NCBI GenBank assembly: GCA_009746045.1
Contig: RPFO01000276.1
Coordinates: forward strand, 3,692,193 to 3,756,192
Direction: 5' to 3'
DNA from: Mesostigma viride
Lineage: Eukaryota > Streptophyta > Mesostigmatophyceae > Mesostigmatales > Mesostigmataceae
Length of the DNA stretch: 64,000 nucleotides
Part shown: piece by piece, positions 1-12,013 of the stretch
Layout of the letters: the number at the start of each line of letters is the position of its first letter
Numbering within the stretch: the first letter of the stretch is position 1
The notes under the pieces: model-generated
Told to the model about the DNA's origin: nothing
What the model saw: the letters and a program-made list of their open reading frames with translations, nothing else
Database searches by the model: none
Program-made: the position numbers and the translations under genes

Positions 1-640
1 GGGTGTACCCATGAAATATTGGTAATTAACACTGATGCAGCACCACAGTCATGCTCAGGATTTCTGCGGCAAGCTATCCGTGCAAGCAGCTTACTAGCAA
101 AGACCACCGCACCCTGAGAGGATTTAGCACTGTAGCTTAAAGTCGATTTCTTCGCCCCTCTGGGGACCATCGCAGGGCAGCTGGGACATGGTAGTAAAGT
201 TCATGTTTTAATGTGGGGTAATCGCAACATCCCTCCCTTAGTTCTACAGTCGTCCCTCTACACCACAAAGGGTGGGGCTTCGGTCGGTGTACAGGGATGT
301 TAGCTCACACCTGTGCGTCAATTGCGAGTTAGACCAAGTATCCCATCACACGTGGTTTTGCATCTCCGCTCTCCACGTGCCCGCAGAGGTTCATTGCTTC
401 AACACAAGCTTCCTGGAAGCCTCTGCCCTCGTTTGCCCTGCATGGGTCCTCGCATGTGCACCCTCATGATCCTCCCCTGCACTTGCCGCTATGTCTGCTG
501 CTTAATCCATGCCTCATTTCTACTGTTCCATCCTCACCGTTGGCTCCCCCCTTATCCCCAACGGTGGCCATCCTCGCTCCCTGCCCCTCCATCCCCTCCC
601 CTGCCTTGCCTCCTTATCTTCCATGCACCTCCCCTTGCTC
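1..640. other. No gene recognised
   Basis: I see no supportable exon in this stretch. It may be intron or upstream region of the membrane protein gene whose later exons begin at 1089. Short open frames exist but lack splice logic or recognisable motifs. Confidence 0.4.
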
Positions 641-1075
641 TCTTTCCCACCCCTCCCCCACCCCTCCCCCACCCCTCCCCCACCCCTCCCCCACCCCTCC
701 CCCACCCCTCCCCCACCCCTCCCCCCCTCCCCACCCCTCCCCCACCCCTCCCCACCCCTCCCCCACCCCTCCCCACCCCTCCCCCACCCCTCCCCCACCC
801 CTCCCCACCCCTCCCCCACCTCCCCCCTCCCCCACCCCTCCCCACCCTCCCCCACCCCTCCCCACCCCTCCCCCACCCCTCCCCACCCCTCCCCCCCCCT
901 CCCCCACCCCTCCCCCCCCTCCCCACCCCTCCCCCACCCCTCCCCCACCCTCCCCCACCCCTCCGCCACCCCTCCCCCACCCCTCCCCCACCCCTTCCCA
1001 CTCTCTTCTCACCCCTTTCCTGCCCCTTTTCCACCCCCTGTTCCTCCCCCCCCCCCCCCCCTTCTCTCCCCCCCT
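641..1075. repeat. C-rich polypyrimidine minisatellite (CCCCTCCCCCA-like)
   Basis: Long run of degenerate units of about 11 bp made almost only of C and T, with scattered A. It ends in a T/C tract directly before the acceptor AG at 1087-1088, so it also acts as an oversized polypyrimidine tract. Open frames across it give only Pro/Leu/Ser/Thr or Gly/Arg/Glu repeats and are artefacts. Confidence 0.9.
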
Positions 1076-1088
1076 CTCTTCTTTCCAG

Positions 1089-3079
1089 CTGCTGGTCCCC
1101 TGCGCATCCAATGACCTGCTCTGCGCGCGCATGGACACGTGGGTGCCCGATGGCGCCACCATGTGCACGGCGGCCGGTTATGCCGTCTCCCGCACCGTGG
1201 GTGCGCACTGCTTTGACGGCATGAACATGCTGCTGTCACCCGATGAAGCCGCGGCCAAGACGGGGGGGCGGGCCAGCAGGTGCGTTGCGCGGCTACTACT
1301 ATAAAGCTGCGCTGGTTGTCTCCTTGATAAAAGAGGGGAATTTGAAGTCGCTTCCAGCAGGTGCCTCGCGAGGCTGTCGGGCCTGCCTAATTACTTGCTT
1401 GCCTAAGTGGATGGCACATCATAACAGCTGGCACTGTACACAAGCTTGTTCCTTTCAACAAAGCGTCGGTAAACCTTCCTGCAATTAGTGTGTGGCATTC
1501 GGGCATGGCATACCGCGGCCACAGAGCACTGCAGCGAGACACTGAAGCAGAGACCACTGTAGCGAGGGGGCCACTGTAGCATCAACGCACTGTCGCAGGT
1601 ATGGATATGGTGAAGCGACGCAGCATGGCTGTATGGCAGGGCTCTTCAGCAACGCAGTATTCCAAGATCTGGTTTACTTTCTTATACCGAGGATTCTGTG
1701 TTGGCCTGCACCGGGTGGTGAGTACGGCCCACATGCTCGCTTCCGGGCAGGCGTGTGAGTGTGTGTGTGTGCGTGTGTGTGTGCGTGTGTGTGTGCGTGC
1801 GTGCGTGCGTGCGTGCGTGAACGGGTGCGTGCGTGCGTGTGTGTTTGTCTGTTTTGTTTCAGCGTCAATTATGAAGTCTTTCACTTTCTCTTGTCTGGGA
1901 CACGCAGAGCTCTCGGGGAGCCCTGTCTGTGGCCCCTCCTGCTCGTGTTGTTATTGCATGTGCCAGCAAGGTAACTCTTGGCCCGGCCCCGCTGCTTCTT
2001 CTTTCTGGCCCCGCGCAGCGTCGCCACCCGGCCCCACCTCACCTCGAGCGCATGCATACACCTCTCCTTGCCCTTCCCCTGCGGCATGACCCTCGGTCTC
2101 ACCTCGTGCGCATGCATATACCTCTCCTTGCCCTTCCCCGGCAACGGGTTGCACCGCCACCAACCGCCACCAAGCGCCCCCCCCCCCCCCCCAGGCAAAA
2201 GTCGAGCAAGTGGTGGTCTTCGGCGCCAGACGCGGCCGATGATGATTGGGGTGATGGCGGCGGCAAGCAGGGCTGGGCGGGCGTGTGGTCCCGCTACGGC
2301 AGCCTCATCTTCCTCGTGGGAGCGATCGTGCTTCTCTTCTACTTGCGGTATGCGATGGGGCGCGCTGCTTGCTGTGTGCTCGCGGTGTTGAGGACAGCTC
2401 TTTTACCTGAGGTTATGGGATGGATTCCTAACTTTATCATTTTGGGTTTATTGAGGCCGTATTTTCTGCCCGCAGTGCAAGCCTGTCATGGGCTATGTTT
2501 GATGATCACGACGGGTCTATGGGTTGGCACGATGGCATGTCTTTTACCTTATATTGGTATTGGATGGGCACAATGAGTGGGGTTACGGGCTTGCTGGTGC
2601 TATGTCACGTCCTCCACTTGCGATACAACGCTACTGCTGGGTTGTCTTTGTATGCGACTAGTAGCACGCAACTACAGCCTATGGGCTTGGCAAGCTGAGC
2701 TATGCTGCTGAGGGCTGAGGCACTACGCCATCATGATCGCGGCAGCCCAGCGTGTGCATTTTTTAATGATGACAGGGTTAACTCCTGATCTTATCCGGTC
2801 GAGATACCGCCAGGTCACAACACATGAGCAGAAAAAAAGCTCAGGGTAATCACTGTAACTCGCTCTCTGTCCCTGCCATTGGCCTTGTCTAACTTCCTTT
2901 TCCTTCCCTCTGGCTTGTCTGGGCTCTATGTGGCTTGGCACCGCTTGACCTGGTGGTTCAGTTACCGGACCTACTCCGCCAAGGGCTACCGGCGGCGCGG
3001 CCTGAGGGGCTACCCGCCTGTCAAGGCGGTGGAGGAGGTGCGGCGCCAGCAACAGGCAAGCTTCAGCAGCCATCGCTAA
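1089..3079 (+). CDS. Single-pass membrane protein, unknown family (3' exons)
   Basis: Three exons join in phase: 1089-1279, 2195-2347 and 2962-3079, ending in TAA. Phases (2, 2) match at both junctions, which strongly supports the model. The encoded part, about 154 residues, has a luminal or extracellular segment with four Cys, an acidic Asp/Gly-rich linker, one hydrophobic helix (core LIFLVGAIVLLFYL) and a short basic cytoplasmic tail rich in Arg/Tyr that ends in a Gln/Ser stretch. The acidic-outside, basic-inside layout suggests a type I membrane protein. Exons upstream of 1089 are not recognisable in the window, so the N-terminus and any signal peptide are missing. The first intron contains a near-copy of its own donor at 1360/1361. 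I do not recognise the family and assign no function. Confidence 0.6.
1748..1838. repeat. (GT)n/(GC)n microsatellite
   Basis: Alternating GT runs interrupted by GC, then a GTGC stretch. It lies in the first intron of the membrane protein gene. Confidence 0.9.
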
Positions 3080-4235
3080 ACAACAGGCCCCGTGCCTGCA
3101 CTGCACATGAACCGCCGGAGCTCTCCCCCCCATGCCGAGTCACGACAGAATGCCCCGGCTGACCCAGCACCCGACCAAGGGCTGCGTGCCAAGTGCCCCC
3201 AGCGCCTCAAAGGCTGGGGACGCTCACACCCCAGTCTCTCGGGTCTGATGGCTATGGCGCATGTGTTGCAGGGGCATGCCAAGGCTGGGACATAGCTGCC
3301 AGGCTGCTTGTGACAGCTGGCCGGCGGCATGCGGGAGTTGTCAGTCCCCTCATGAACAGCGTGCCCGGTGTCCCTACTGCCAGCCTTGCCGTGCCAGGGT
3401 GCTGGCTGCCTGGGTGCCACCCACGGCACATGTGCACGGTTGCATGCTCGTGAGCATAATCCATGGGCTGGGGGGCGGAGCTTGTGGTGAAGAGGCGGTG
3501 GTTGTGGTGAAGAGGCGGTGGGCAGGTGTCCCAGCCGCATCTGTGGCGTAGAGACACACTTCACCCCCGTTGTATGTCCGCAGGCAAAATGATACCGCGA
3601 ACAGCTGGCGAAGGGGCAGGGAAGATGGGCACAGGCACGCTTGGCATTTCCTGCTGGCAAGGAGAATCGGCGTGCACACCAGAGGGATGTGGGGCCATGT
3701 TGACCCGCCTTGTCACCAGGAAGGTGCGACATATGTGGCTGGCTCCCAGCACGGGATGTTGGCCCAGATGGTGATAACCTGGTCGCCTAGCAAACAACTC
3801 TCAAAGCCAAGTGCCGTGCGGCTAGGGTGGTTGTGGTTTCCTGCAACGCACATCCGAGGCTCCACGTGTGCGTGCACACAAGCAAGGTCCTCGCGTCACG
3901 TCGGGCCCAGCCAGGTCGCTGGCAGCCCTTTGCTGCTCTGTACCATTTAACTACTCCACCTGCTCCGCAGGAGAAGACGATGCCCCCTATGACAAGTGCA
4001 TGTGCGTCACCATCAATTGGTGCCTGGCTTGGAGGTCCCTGCAGGCTGTGGGCTTGGAGGTTGATTGGACTGCTATCATCAAAAAAGCAAGCCGCCGCAG
4101 ATGCATGTTGCAGGTCTGATGCATGGGCTGTTGACCACGTTGTTGTATCTATTAAGTGAGACAACTATCATTGAAACGTTGAAACACATTAATATCTCGT
4201 TCATTTGTAGTTAATAAGCATGTATGCCGGCCTGC
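3080..4235. other. No gene recognised
   Basis: Downstream of the membrane protein stop codon. Several overlapping short frames are open on both strands, but none shows motifs, splice-phase agreement or recognisable domains. This is probably 3' UTR and spacer. Confidence 0.4.
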
Positions 4236-4239
4236 GTCC

Positions 4240-4380
4240 TGTGGGTGCCAATATAAGATAACAGCAGGCTGTCCAGAGCTACCATGGTCCGGATCGATAT
4301 ATCTTCCAGATTTCTCCGGCCTACACACACTGGTTGTCTCTTTTATTATAAAGGAAACACCTATTTGTACACAATGGTTA
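4240..4380 (+). repeat. Dispersed repeat, copy 1 (shared with 5690-5865)
   Basis: Shares several blocks in the same order with 5690-5865: AGATAACAGCAGGCT-like, then AGCTACCATGGTCCGGAT, then a TTTC(T)CCGGCCT-like block, then TGGTTGTCTC, AAAGGAAAC and TGTACACAA. Spacing is similar in the two copies. No coding capacity or terminal structure is visible. It is probably an old interspersed element. Confidence 0.6.
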
Positions 4381-4839
4381 TTTACTACTATATGTTACAA
4401 GTGCATGAGATATGACTATTAATTAATATTCCTGCGCGCCGTGCACATGCATGCAAAACTACTCCCATGTGAAAAACTATGTATTCATGCATGGCATCTC
4501 CTCATGGCATATTACGGGGCACCTCCTCATGTGGGCCAGGCCCCGCAATGCTAGACGCTGCAAGGCCCGCACCTTCAAAGAACAGCTAGCTAGTACTTAA
4601 AGTAGAGGACATGGGGGCCGGGGCTAGGCCTCTCCGTGATTTGGAACAAGATGATGGACAAGGCCCAGTGGGCCCAGGTCATAGAGGACAACGAACCCCC
4701 TCCCGTGGGGAAGCGCCGACGTGTTTGCCAACGCGGGAAGCACGCTAGACAAGACCCCTAGGGTAGAGGGCACCATAGATATAGAGTTGGCTTGATGTTG
4801 TAGATAGATTAGACCAGTAGGATTGCGTGTACCCATCCG

Positions 4840-5165
4840 GCCATCCATCCATCCATCCATCCATCCATCCATCCATCCATCCATCCATCCATCCATCCAT
4901 CCGTCCGTCCGTCCGTCCGTCCGTCCGTCCGTCCGTCCGTCCGTCCGTCCGTCCGTCCGTCCGTCCGTCCGTCCGTCCGTCCGTCCGTCCGTCCGTCCGT
5001 CCGTCCGTCCGTCCGTCCGTCCGTCCGTCCGTCCGTCCGTCCGTCCGTCCGTCCGTCCGTCCGTCCGTCCGTCCGTCCGTCCGTCCGTCCGTCCGTCCGT
5101 CCGTCCATCCGTCCGTCCATCCATCCATCCATCCATCCATCCATCCATCCATCCATCCATCCATC
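4840..5165. repeat. Compound tetranucleotide array (CCAT)n(CCGT)n(CCAT)n
   Basis: About 325 bp of perfect four-base units. A central CCGT block of roughly 200 bp is flanked by CCAT blocks, and two interspersed units mark the right boundary. Its Pro/Ser/Val/Arg or Asp/Gly/Trp/Met frames are not genes. Confidence 0.97.
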
Positions 5166-5170
5166 AGGGT

Positions 5171-5222
5171 TAATGCTCCGTGACTCCCCAACGGGAGCAT
5201 GAGTTTAATTAATCAATTAATT
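5171..5222 (+). mobile_element. Retroposon 3'-end unit: hairpin plus TTAA-type tail
   Basis: A GTGACTCCCCAACGGGAG hairpin core is followed by an AATTAA-type tail. The same unit occurs on the minus strand at 37016-37076 and, with a 13-bp TSD, at 37158-37201. It abuts the CCAT array, so its 5' limit cannot be fixed and I find no clean TSD here. Confidence 0.6.
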
Positions 5223-5689
5223 AACTAATATTACTGTGCATATCAATCAGCGGAATTACTATAGCATGTACATGCGCGCAACACAGCTTAATGCCGAGTA
5301 ACGAGCGCTACATGCATGCATGCACGTGATGCAGATTGGCGGTATTTGCAAGTTTTTAATTATATAAAAACCTTTGCACCGTGTGCAGTTCTTGGACGTT
5401 TGGAATCATGGCATGGCTAACGTGATGACTGACTAGCTACCTTTTCAGTGGTTTTCCATTTGCGGGTATTTCCTCGTAAATGGTGGGAGAGCGATCGCAG
5501 CAATGGTGCTCACCACTAGACACTCCCGGCCAGTTAGGCTCGAAACACACGCCCTGATCAAGCATGCTGTTTCCGGCCCCACCGTCTAGGCCATCTAGTC
5601 GCTCTACACGTAAGCCAGCCATAATTTCAATGCACAAGGATACACATTTCCATCACCATTCATCTTCATCATCCTGAACGACTCGAACA

Positions 5690-5865
5690 CGCGGACAAGA
5701 TAACGGCAGGCTCGAGCTACCATGGTCCGGATTCTCCCGATTTCTGGCCTGCGCTGGTTGTCTCCTTGATATAACTATAACTAATTCACAACATGTGACT
5801 GCATCACGTGCGGCCGTGCTGCAATACAAAGTAAAGGAAACTCCAACCCCTGTACACAACGATTG
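5690..5865 (+). repeat. Dispersed repeat, copy 2
   Basis: Partner of 4240-4380, with the same ordered blocks including AGCTACCATGGTCCGGAT and TGGTTGTCTCCTTGATAT. Short pieces of the last block also occur near 1309 and 36360. Confidence 0.6.
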
Positions 5866-6021
5866 AGAATTGGAGGGAGGGCGCCGGCCGGCCCGAGTAG
5901 CTAGCTTCGATATCACTGCCCGCCCCAAGCTATGGGCCAGCAGGCCACAGATCCTCCACTTATGTCCAGTGGATCCATATGCACTGTCATTCATGCATAC
6001 ATCCCGACCAACGGGCAAATA

Positions 6022-9000
6022 CTATTCCGCACGAGCGTACCGCGAGCACTGCACACCCGCATCACGCACTTTTGCGAGCACGAGCTGCTGCGGCTGCTCG
6101 GCCCGTCGAGGCGGGAAATAAAGCTGGAGCACGCGGCATACCGCGCTCTCCACGTCTGGCCGGCACATGAGTGACGCCATCTCCTCCATGCGGTCGATCG
6201 TGACTTTGGGCTCCTTGAACACCGCCTGGAGCTTGCCCTCTGGGTCAGCCAGCATGTCTGAGTAGATCAGCTGCTCCGGCTTGAAGCGGGGCTTGATGTA
6301 GCTGGGCGGCTGCTCAGGGCCATGGCCACCAGGGCTGGCACACATGGGGCAGGGCGAGCCGACCCAGGTCTGCGTGCTGCGGGAACAAAATGTTTTGGTC
6401 ACATCCAGGCTGCCAGGGCCACCTGGGATCGGAAACCCAAGCGAAGCCTGAGTGCTGGCGGAGGCACTCGCGACGGCCTTGACATGGGAAGACGCGGGTC
6501 CAGAGCCAGGAACTCTTGCGTCCGCAGATGCAGACGGGCCACTTGGGTCAGTCCGCACCATCGAAGAGGAAGCAGCAGTTGATGAGGAGTTGATACTGTA
6601 CAGCGCAGCTGTGGGGGCGAGCCCGGTGGGGGACGTGCCGATGGCAGTAGCCAGCTCCCAGTCATCCGGGGAGCTGGAGGAGGAAGAAGAGTCGGTGGAA
6701 GGGTTCAGCATGCGCGCCAGCATGCCACCTGGCGCGTCCCGCTGCGGAACGCCGGCCGCGCCGCCACGCTCTCCCCCGGGGTTGTGCTGGGTGTTTCCGA
6801 TCGCTGCATTGTTGGTGGGGCACGCGAGCCATGCGTCCACAACCCCGCAGCACGCGCTCTCCTTGCCCTTGCACGTGAGGTGGTGGGCGTGCAGACCCGA
6901 TGGGGTCTTGGAGAGGGTGGTGGGCGCGGTGGGGGCCGCGTCATTGCTGTCGCTGTCCAAGTAGAGCACGCTGTAGTAGGGGTCCGCACCCTGCAGGGGC
7001 GCGGGTGTACGTGTGCGTGGCAAGAATCGACATGGTGTGGAACGCAAGCATAACTGGTCATGGAATGCTGCGGACACAGCTACAAACGGGTAAGGAGTAT
7101 GCTGCCAGCCGCCAGGATAGCATATTTCGAGGGGACATGTTGGTCATCTGCGTGGGTCGTTCATTCATCCCTCCCTCCCTCCCTCCCCCCCTCCCTCCCT
7201 CCCTCCCTCCCTCCCTCCCTCCTTCCGTCCGTCCGTCCGTCCATCCATCGATCGATTCATTCATTCACGTGCGTCTGTAGGGATTGAGCTATAATTCCAG
7301 GCGACGTTGTCAGAGGCGACCTGACCCATTGCAGATCAGTTTCCAGCAGCCCAAGCGGCTGAAACATGCCAGGCATATAGGCAGGGAGGCTTGCACGATT
7401 GCCCATAGACTACGCTGTACGCATTACTTTTGACAGAGAAATTTACAGTTTCCTGCCATATGTTTAAATTGTCAGGTTCTACAATTTTACCAGCTGCATG
7501 TGGCTGCCTCACACAGTATGCATGCATCATGCACACACGCCGGCCGCACCCACGCACCTTGATGTAGACAGAGAAGCGAATGGAGACGCGGCTGGGCTCG
7601 GCTTGTCGCTGGAACACCCAGCAGGTGTTGAAAATGTGAGAGTACTGCGGGGGGGCAAAATGGCCGCCGGAGCGAATCTGGCTGCCCGGTAGAAAGTCTG
7701 CTGCCCGGCCGTTACGGATGCAAGCAGGACACGTGGGTGGATATGCACCAAGCATAAGCAGTGGGCAGCCAGTCACGGGCTGCCAGTGCATGTGTTGCAA
7801 GCAACAACTCTCAACTACAAGTAACCCACATGCAACCCACAAACAACACCCACAACAATTCACACGACACACACGGAGCGATGCGAGTTCATGCGAATCA
7901 TGTGACGCGATGCAATATTGGGATGTGGTTTAGGGTTTTGGAAACTAGGAGACCAGCCCCTCTGCCGTGGATGCGCCAAAAGTTCAAACAGGATTCGTGT
8001 AAAACACACGCAGCAAGAAAAAGGACTGCGCACTTGCGCTAAAAAGACAATAGAAGAAGATGGCGTGATCTATGCAGTTACATCGCAAGAATTACGGAGC
8101 TCACCGAAGAAGAAGGGCCCTCCCACGCGCGTGAACTCCCGCGCTGGCAGCGCCACCAGCGCATGGGTGGCCTGACTTGCAGCCGTCACCACCGCCTCGA
8201 CCACATCAGGTACAAAGGCCAGGTCCTCCATGAAGGCAGCCAGCTCGTCGAGCTCGAGCGAGCTGGCGAGGGGCAGCACGCGTGACGTCTGAAGGTAATG
8301 CAGCACCACGCGCATGAACGCCGGCGAGGCGTCCTGAAAGATGCTGCAAAGTCGGTGTTTGTGGGGTGGCAGCCGTGTGCACAGCGAAGGGCGGCCAAGA
8401 GAGCGATGGGTGGCCAAGTGAGGCGGAAAACAGGGCGGAGTGGGGGGCGCAAGACATGAAGCGGCAAAAAGGGCGGAGTGGGGGGAACGAGACTTTCACG
8501 AAGCGGCAAAGGGACTGTGTCAGGAATCACACATCTGTGTGGCATCCACATGAGCAGGCACGGGCATGCCTCACGACGCGGCAATCATCATAATCGTAAC
8601 CATCCAGTAAGAAATGAGCGACATGGAAGGAATAAACAACACACAACACATGTAAGGAGCTGATGAGCAACATGCACGATGGGGGAGGATGAGCGCCGGA
8701 TGACACGGCCTTTGCCATGGATCGCTAGAAGCTAGGGCCGAGCGCTCTCATGCACTGCCAGGGCCGAGCACTCGAATGCACTGCTACTTTGTGAGGCCAG
8801 GAACATAGCCAAGCACGTGCATTGGGGCCCGCGGGGGGCGTTGGGGCAGACCCTGGACACTCTGCTAGCCGTGTGAGGCCGGCGAGTGGCACGGCACCGG
8901 CGTTGGCATTGCCATGGTCGACATCGTCAATGGCCTGGTCATGGCCACAGGTGGGTGCTTGCGCACATGCGGGGCATGCGTGCCGGGTGCCAGACAGCCG

Positions 9001-10620
9001 TGTGCCAGGTGGGCGCGTCGGCTCACCGCCCCACGTCATCCGCCAGGTGCACGAAGTCGTCGTCCGCCAGCTTGCTCAGCTTGCTCGGGTACCTGCAGAC
9101 GATGATGCCAGCATGATGCACATGATGACATGGTCAGGACAGGGCGGGTGCGGATATGCCAGAAAAGGCTGGAGGATGAGCCTTACAGCGGGGGAGCCGA
9201 CTAGCACTAGCGAACAGGTTGGCAAGCAATGGTTGCTAGGCACTTAAATAACAAGTTTTGGGGTGCTACTGGCCCATGGTTTCGTGCCACCTGTGGGCAA
9301 TGATTTCATGGCAGATGCCACAGAACAAGTTGGGTGTGTCGTGAGCTGCTGCCACGCGGTGGTGACAGAATAAAGATAGATGCCATAGCAGCAACACGCT
9401 TGGGATGGCCAAGAGCTGGTGCATGGGCGCGAGGAAGGGGAGGGGATGGCATCAGGGCTCCAAGAGATAGGGAAACAGACTTGGGGATGCCAGGGGGGCA
9501 GGCAACGATGCCAGACAGCATATGCTGATGGGTCTGTTGTAGAGTGTAGGCAGGGCACAGCTTTGCTCCCCTACCCCTGCGTCCGACTGGTAGAAGGCTA
9601 TTACACATGAATTACTGGGCACGCATTACAGATAAGGACAAGCAGATAAGGACATGCATGCGAGTGGTGCAGCGCATCAAGGCCCATCCGATTCCTGAGG
9701 GGGCAGCGTGGCGGCCGGGCCATCCAGGCAGTTGGAAGCATTAGCACGCCGACGGTGGCCGGGACATCCAAGCGGTTGGAAGCATGGACACACCAACTTT
9801 TCTCTGCGGAAATCATAGGCAGCAATAATCACAGATAGCAAGGGCGGCGGCTCTGCCACTATCCGCGGGGTTGGTCAAGCTGCGCGAGCTGGTCAAGATG
9901 CGCATTGTCCATGTACAGGATCAGTGTAGATGCACGATCATGTGTGTGGCATTTCATCTTTCCAAGTAGGGCAGAAGGCACAATCCAGCTTGCCCGGTGA
10001 GCACGGGGTTGTGCAGGTAGGGCTTCAGCTACACAATGGTGAGTAGGACGCCGTACTTGCACAAGGTGGAGCTCAGCACATCCATGTGCTCGCCGCCCAC
10101 TGCGACGCCACGAGGCAAGCAGGAGCGCACACACAAAGCCACCTTAGGAAAGGGAGAATCAGCATACCTGTGTGACACACCACGTGAAGCTACCTCCAGC
10201 GAACGAACATCCAAGCTCATGAAAGCAACCGCCAGTCTACCCAGAATGCGCTAAGGGACGACGATTCGACGCTGCATTGGCCGGTCGGTCAAACTGACAG
10301 GTTTTCGTGAGGTGGTGCTGTGAGGCTACAGCGCCGCGTTGGCCTGAGGCCTGCAGGGCCACAGTGATAGTACCCATGCAGCCTTCCCCATTACAGGTTA
10401 CCCACCGCACGTCGGCCTGTTTACTTTATCCTGCGTAGGATGGCGTGATCGCCTAGAAATGCAATATGGCCGGTGGGGTAGGAAACTGCAGACGCAGGAT
10501 ACAGGGGATTGGTAGGAGAACAATTCGATGGGTGGAGGGAAACAGCAGCCCTGGTTTCTCTTAAGACGAGCAATCTAACTCACCATTCAAGCGAATGATT
10601 TTGTCTGTGAGTTTCTGCAT
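6022..10620 (-). CDS. BTB/T1 (KCTD-like) domain protein
   Basis: Six exons in transcription order: 10620-10584, 10099-10057, 9092-9027, 8343-8105, 7697-7558 and 6990-6022; every junction keeps phase. The reconstructed product is about 497 residues. It opens with MQKLTDKIIRLNVGGEH and continues through STLCKYP, which is the start of a potassium-channel-tetramerisation type BTB fold. The F..VVLHYLQTS segment in exon 4 matches the usual FxxVLxYLRTG block. BTB domains of this class oligomerise and often act as cullin-3 adaptors or channel partners. Residues beyond about 130 are unassigned; the last exon encodes a long Ser/Ala/Pro-rich linker and a conserved-looking end (near FKPEQLIYSDML). The acceptor of exon 5 could also be at 7700. 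An acceptor-like site near 6375-6395 may mean the last exon is split. The BTB call is firm; the C-terminal half is less certain. Confidence 0.8.
7164..7262. repeat. Tetranucleotide array changing stepwise (CCCT to CCGT to CCAT to CATT)
   Basis: A four-base register is kept while the unit changes in blocks: CCCT, CCTT, CCGT, CCAT, CGAT, CATT. It lies in the last intron of the BTB gene. Confidence 0.9.
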
Positions 10621-12013
10621 GGTTATTCTTCTTGACCGCGAGGTGACATTCCTGGGAGCTACTCCAACTGCTTGTGGCAAGGTAGATGCACTATCAGATC
10701 AGCTATAGATGCCTTTCTTGGCTACAATACTTATATACTTCAATAAAAAAACACGCGCGGTGTGCCGTATGCCGTGACGAAATGCCTGCCTGAGAGAATG
10801 ATCTAGCATGCAAGTGTATACTCATCACCACCTCTACAAGTTCTGCCGATTCCGTCCAGCTTTGCCAGTTTGTAAATGAGCTGCAGTCCGACCTTGTACC
10901 TAGGAAATGGCATATACCCCTCCAACCGGCATCTTCCAATCACGTCGAAAGCTCGGGACATGCTGTGCGCACATGCCTGCGCCTTTACTGAGCCTGGTCG
11001 GTCAGTTGACTCAGGTCACACGGCAGGTGGATATCACAGTCACATTCACGGCTTCGCGAATGCACGGCTACAAGGGTGCGTATTGTCCGAGGCATTCCAT
11101 GAACCGTTACATTTAAATTGCGTCTTGGCCAACGTGCCCGCGCTCTTCTTGCCACGTTGTTGATCGTTGACACTTAACAGTTAAGTACAGGCTGTGAGAA
11201 AAGCCTTGGCCTATCATGCATTCCTAGAGAAACGTCACCTGTAAGACGCCTTACCTAGAGAAACGTCACCTATCACACATTCACACTATGTAAGGCGCGA
11301 GTCCTGCGTGAGTGACTCCAATAAATTCTACTAATTTGAACTAAAGATAATAAAACATGAATATTCTGAACCACTTTGAACTGTGAATGACAAAATTCTA
11401 TTCGACCCAACTAAAGGCGTGAACTGTACGGTGAGCACAAACAGCTGCTCAAACAATTGAACAAACGCCCATGTGCGGCGTGGGCAATTAGTGGCAACAA
11501 CAACAACAGCAAACAAACGCAGGCTTCTTCTTTTCTTCTGCTGGCAAGGTAACGAACGGCGGTCGGCGGGTTCATGCGCAAAGCCGCAAACTCTGTCGTG
11601 GTCGAACGCCACGTAAGATACTTGTGTGCTTCCACACAGAAAGAAGTGCACGTGCAAACTGCACGTGCAAGCCTGGTGCAAGCATAAAACCTTCTGTAGT
11701 CAACAACTTCTGCTGCCATGGCGCGCACATTGCAACAGCACTGGCGAGTGGCGACTTTCTGCATTTAACGCATTCGTGGCGCGTGCGCCTAGCCCACCAT
11801 TGCATGCCACCTACGTAGCATCTTTTTAAGTTACGCGTGCCAGGAGCATATAACCTCTGCTTACGCGTTCACCAGTTGATACCCTTTTTTTTTTAGTGAA
11901 GGCAGTGGGTTTCCCTGTTTCCTCTACCAGTGGCCATGGTTGGCGTGGATGTCATGGCCTTTCTTGCCAGTTGATTGACGAGAGCGTTATTCCGTTACCT
12001 GTAGTCTATAAAA
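10621..12013. other. Intergenic region between divergent BTB and ATP23 genes
   Basis: This interval lies between the start codon of the BTB gene on the minus strand and that of ATP23 on the plus strand, so both promoters are probably here. A TATAAAA-like string lies just before the ATP23 start codon (about 12007). I find no convincing exon. A short AACGTCACCT-type direct repeat near 11230-11270 is the only local structure. Confidence 0.4.

Noticed and set aside
4624-5200. Asp/Gly/Arg/Thr repeat protein
   Set aside because: Translation of the CCAT/CCGT array.
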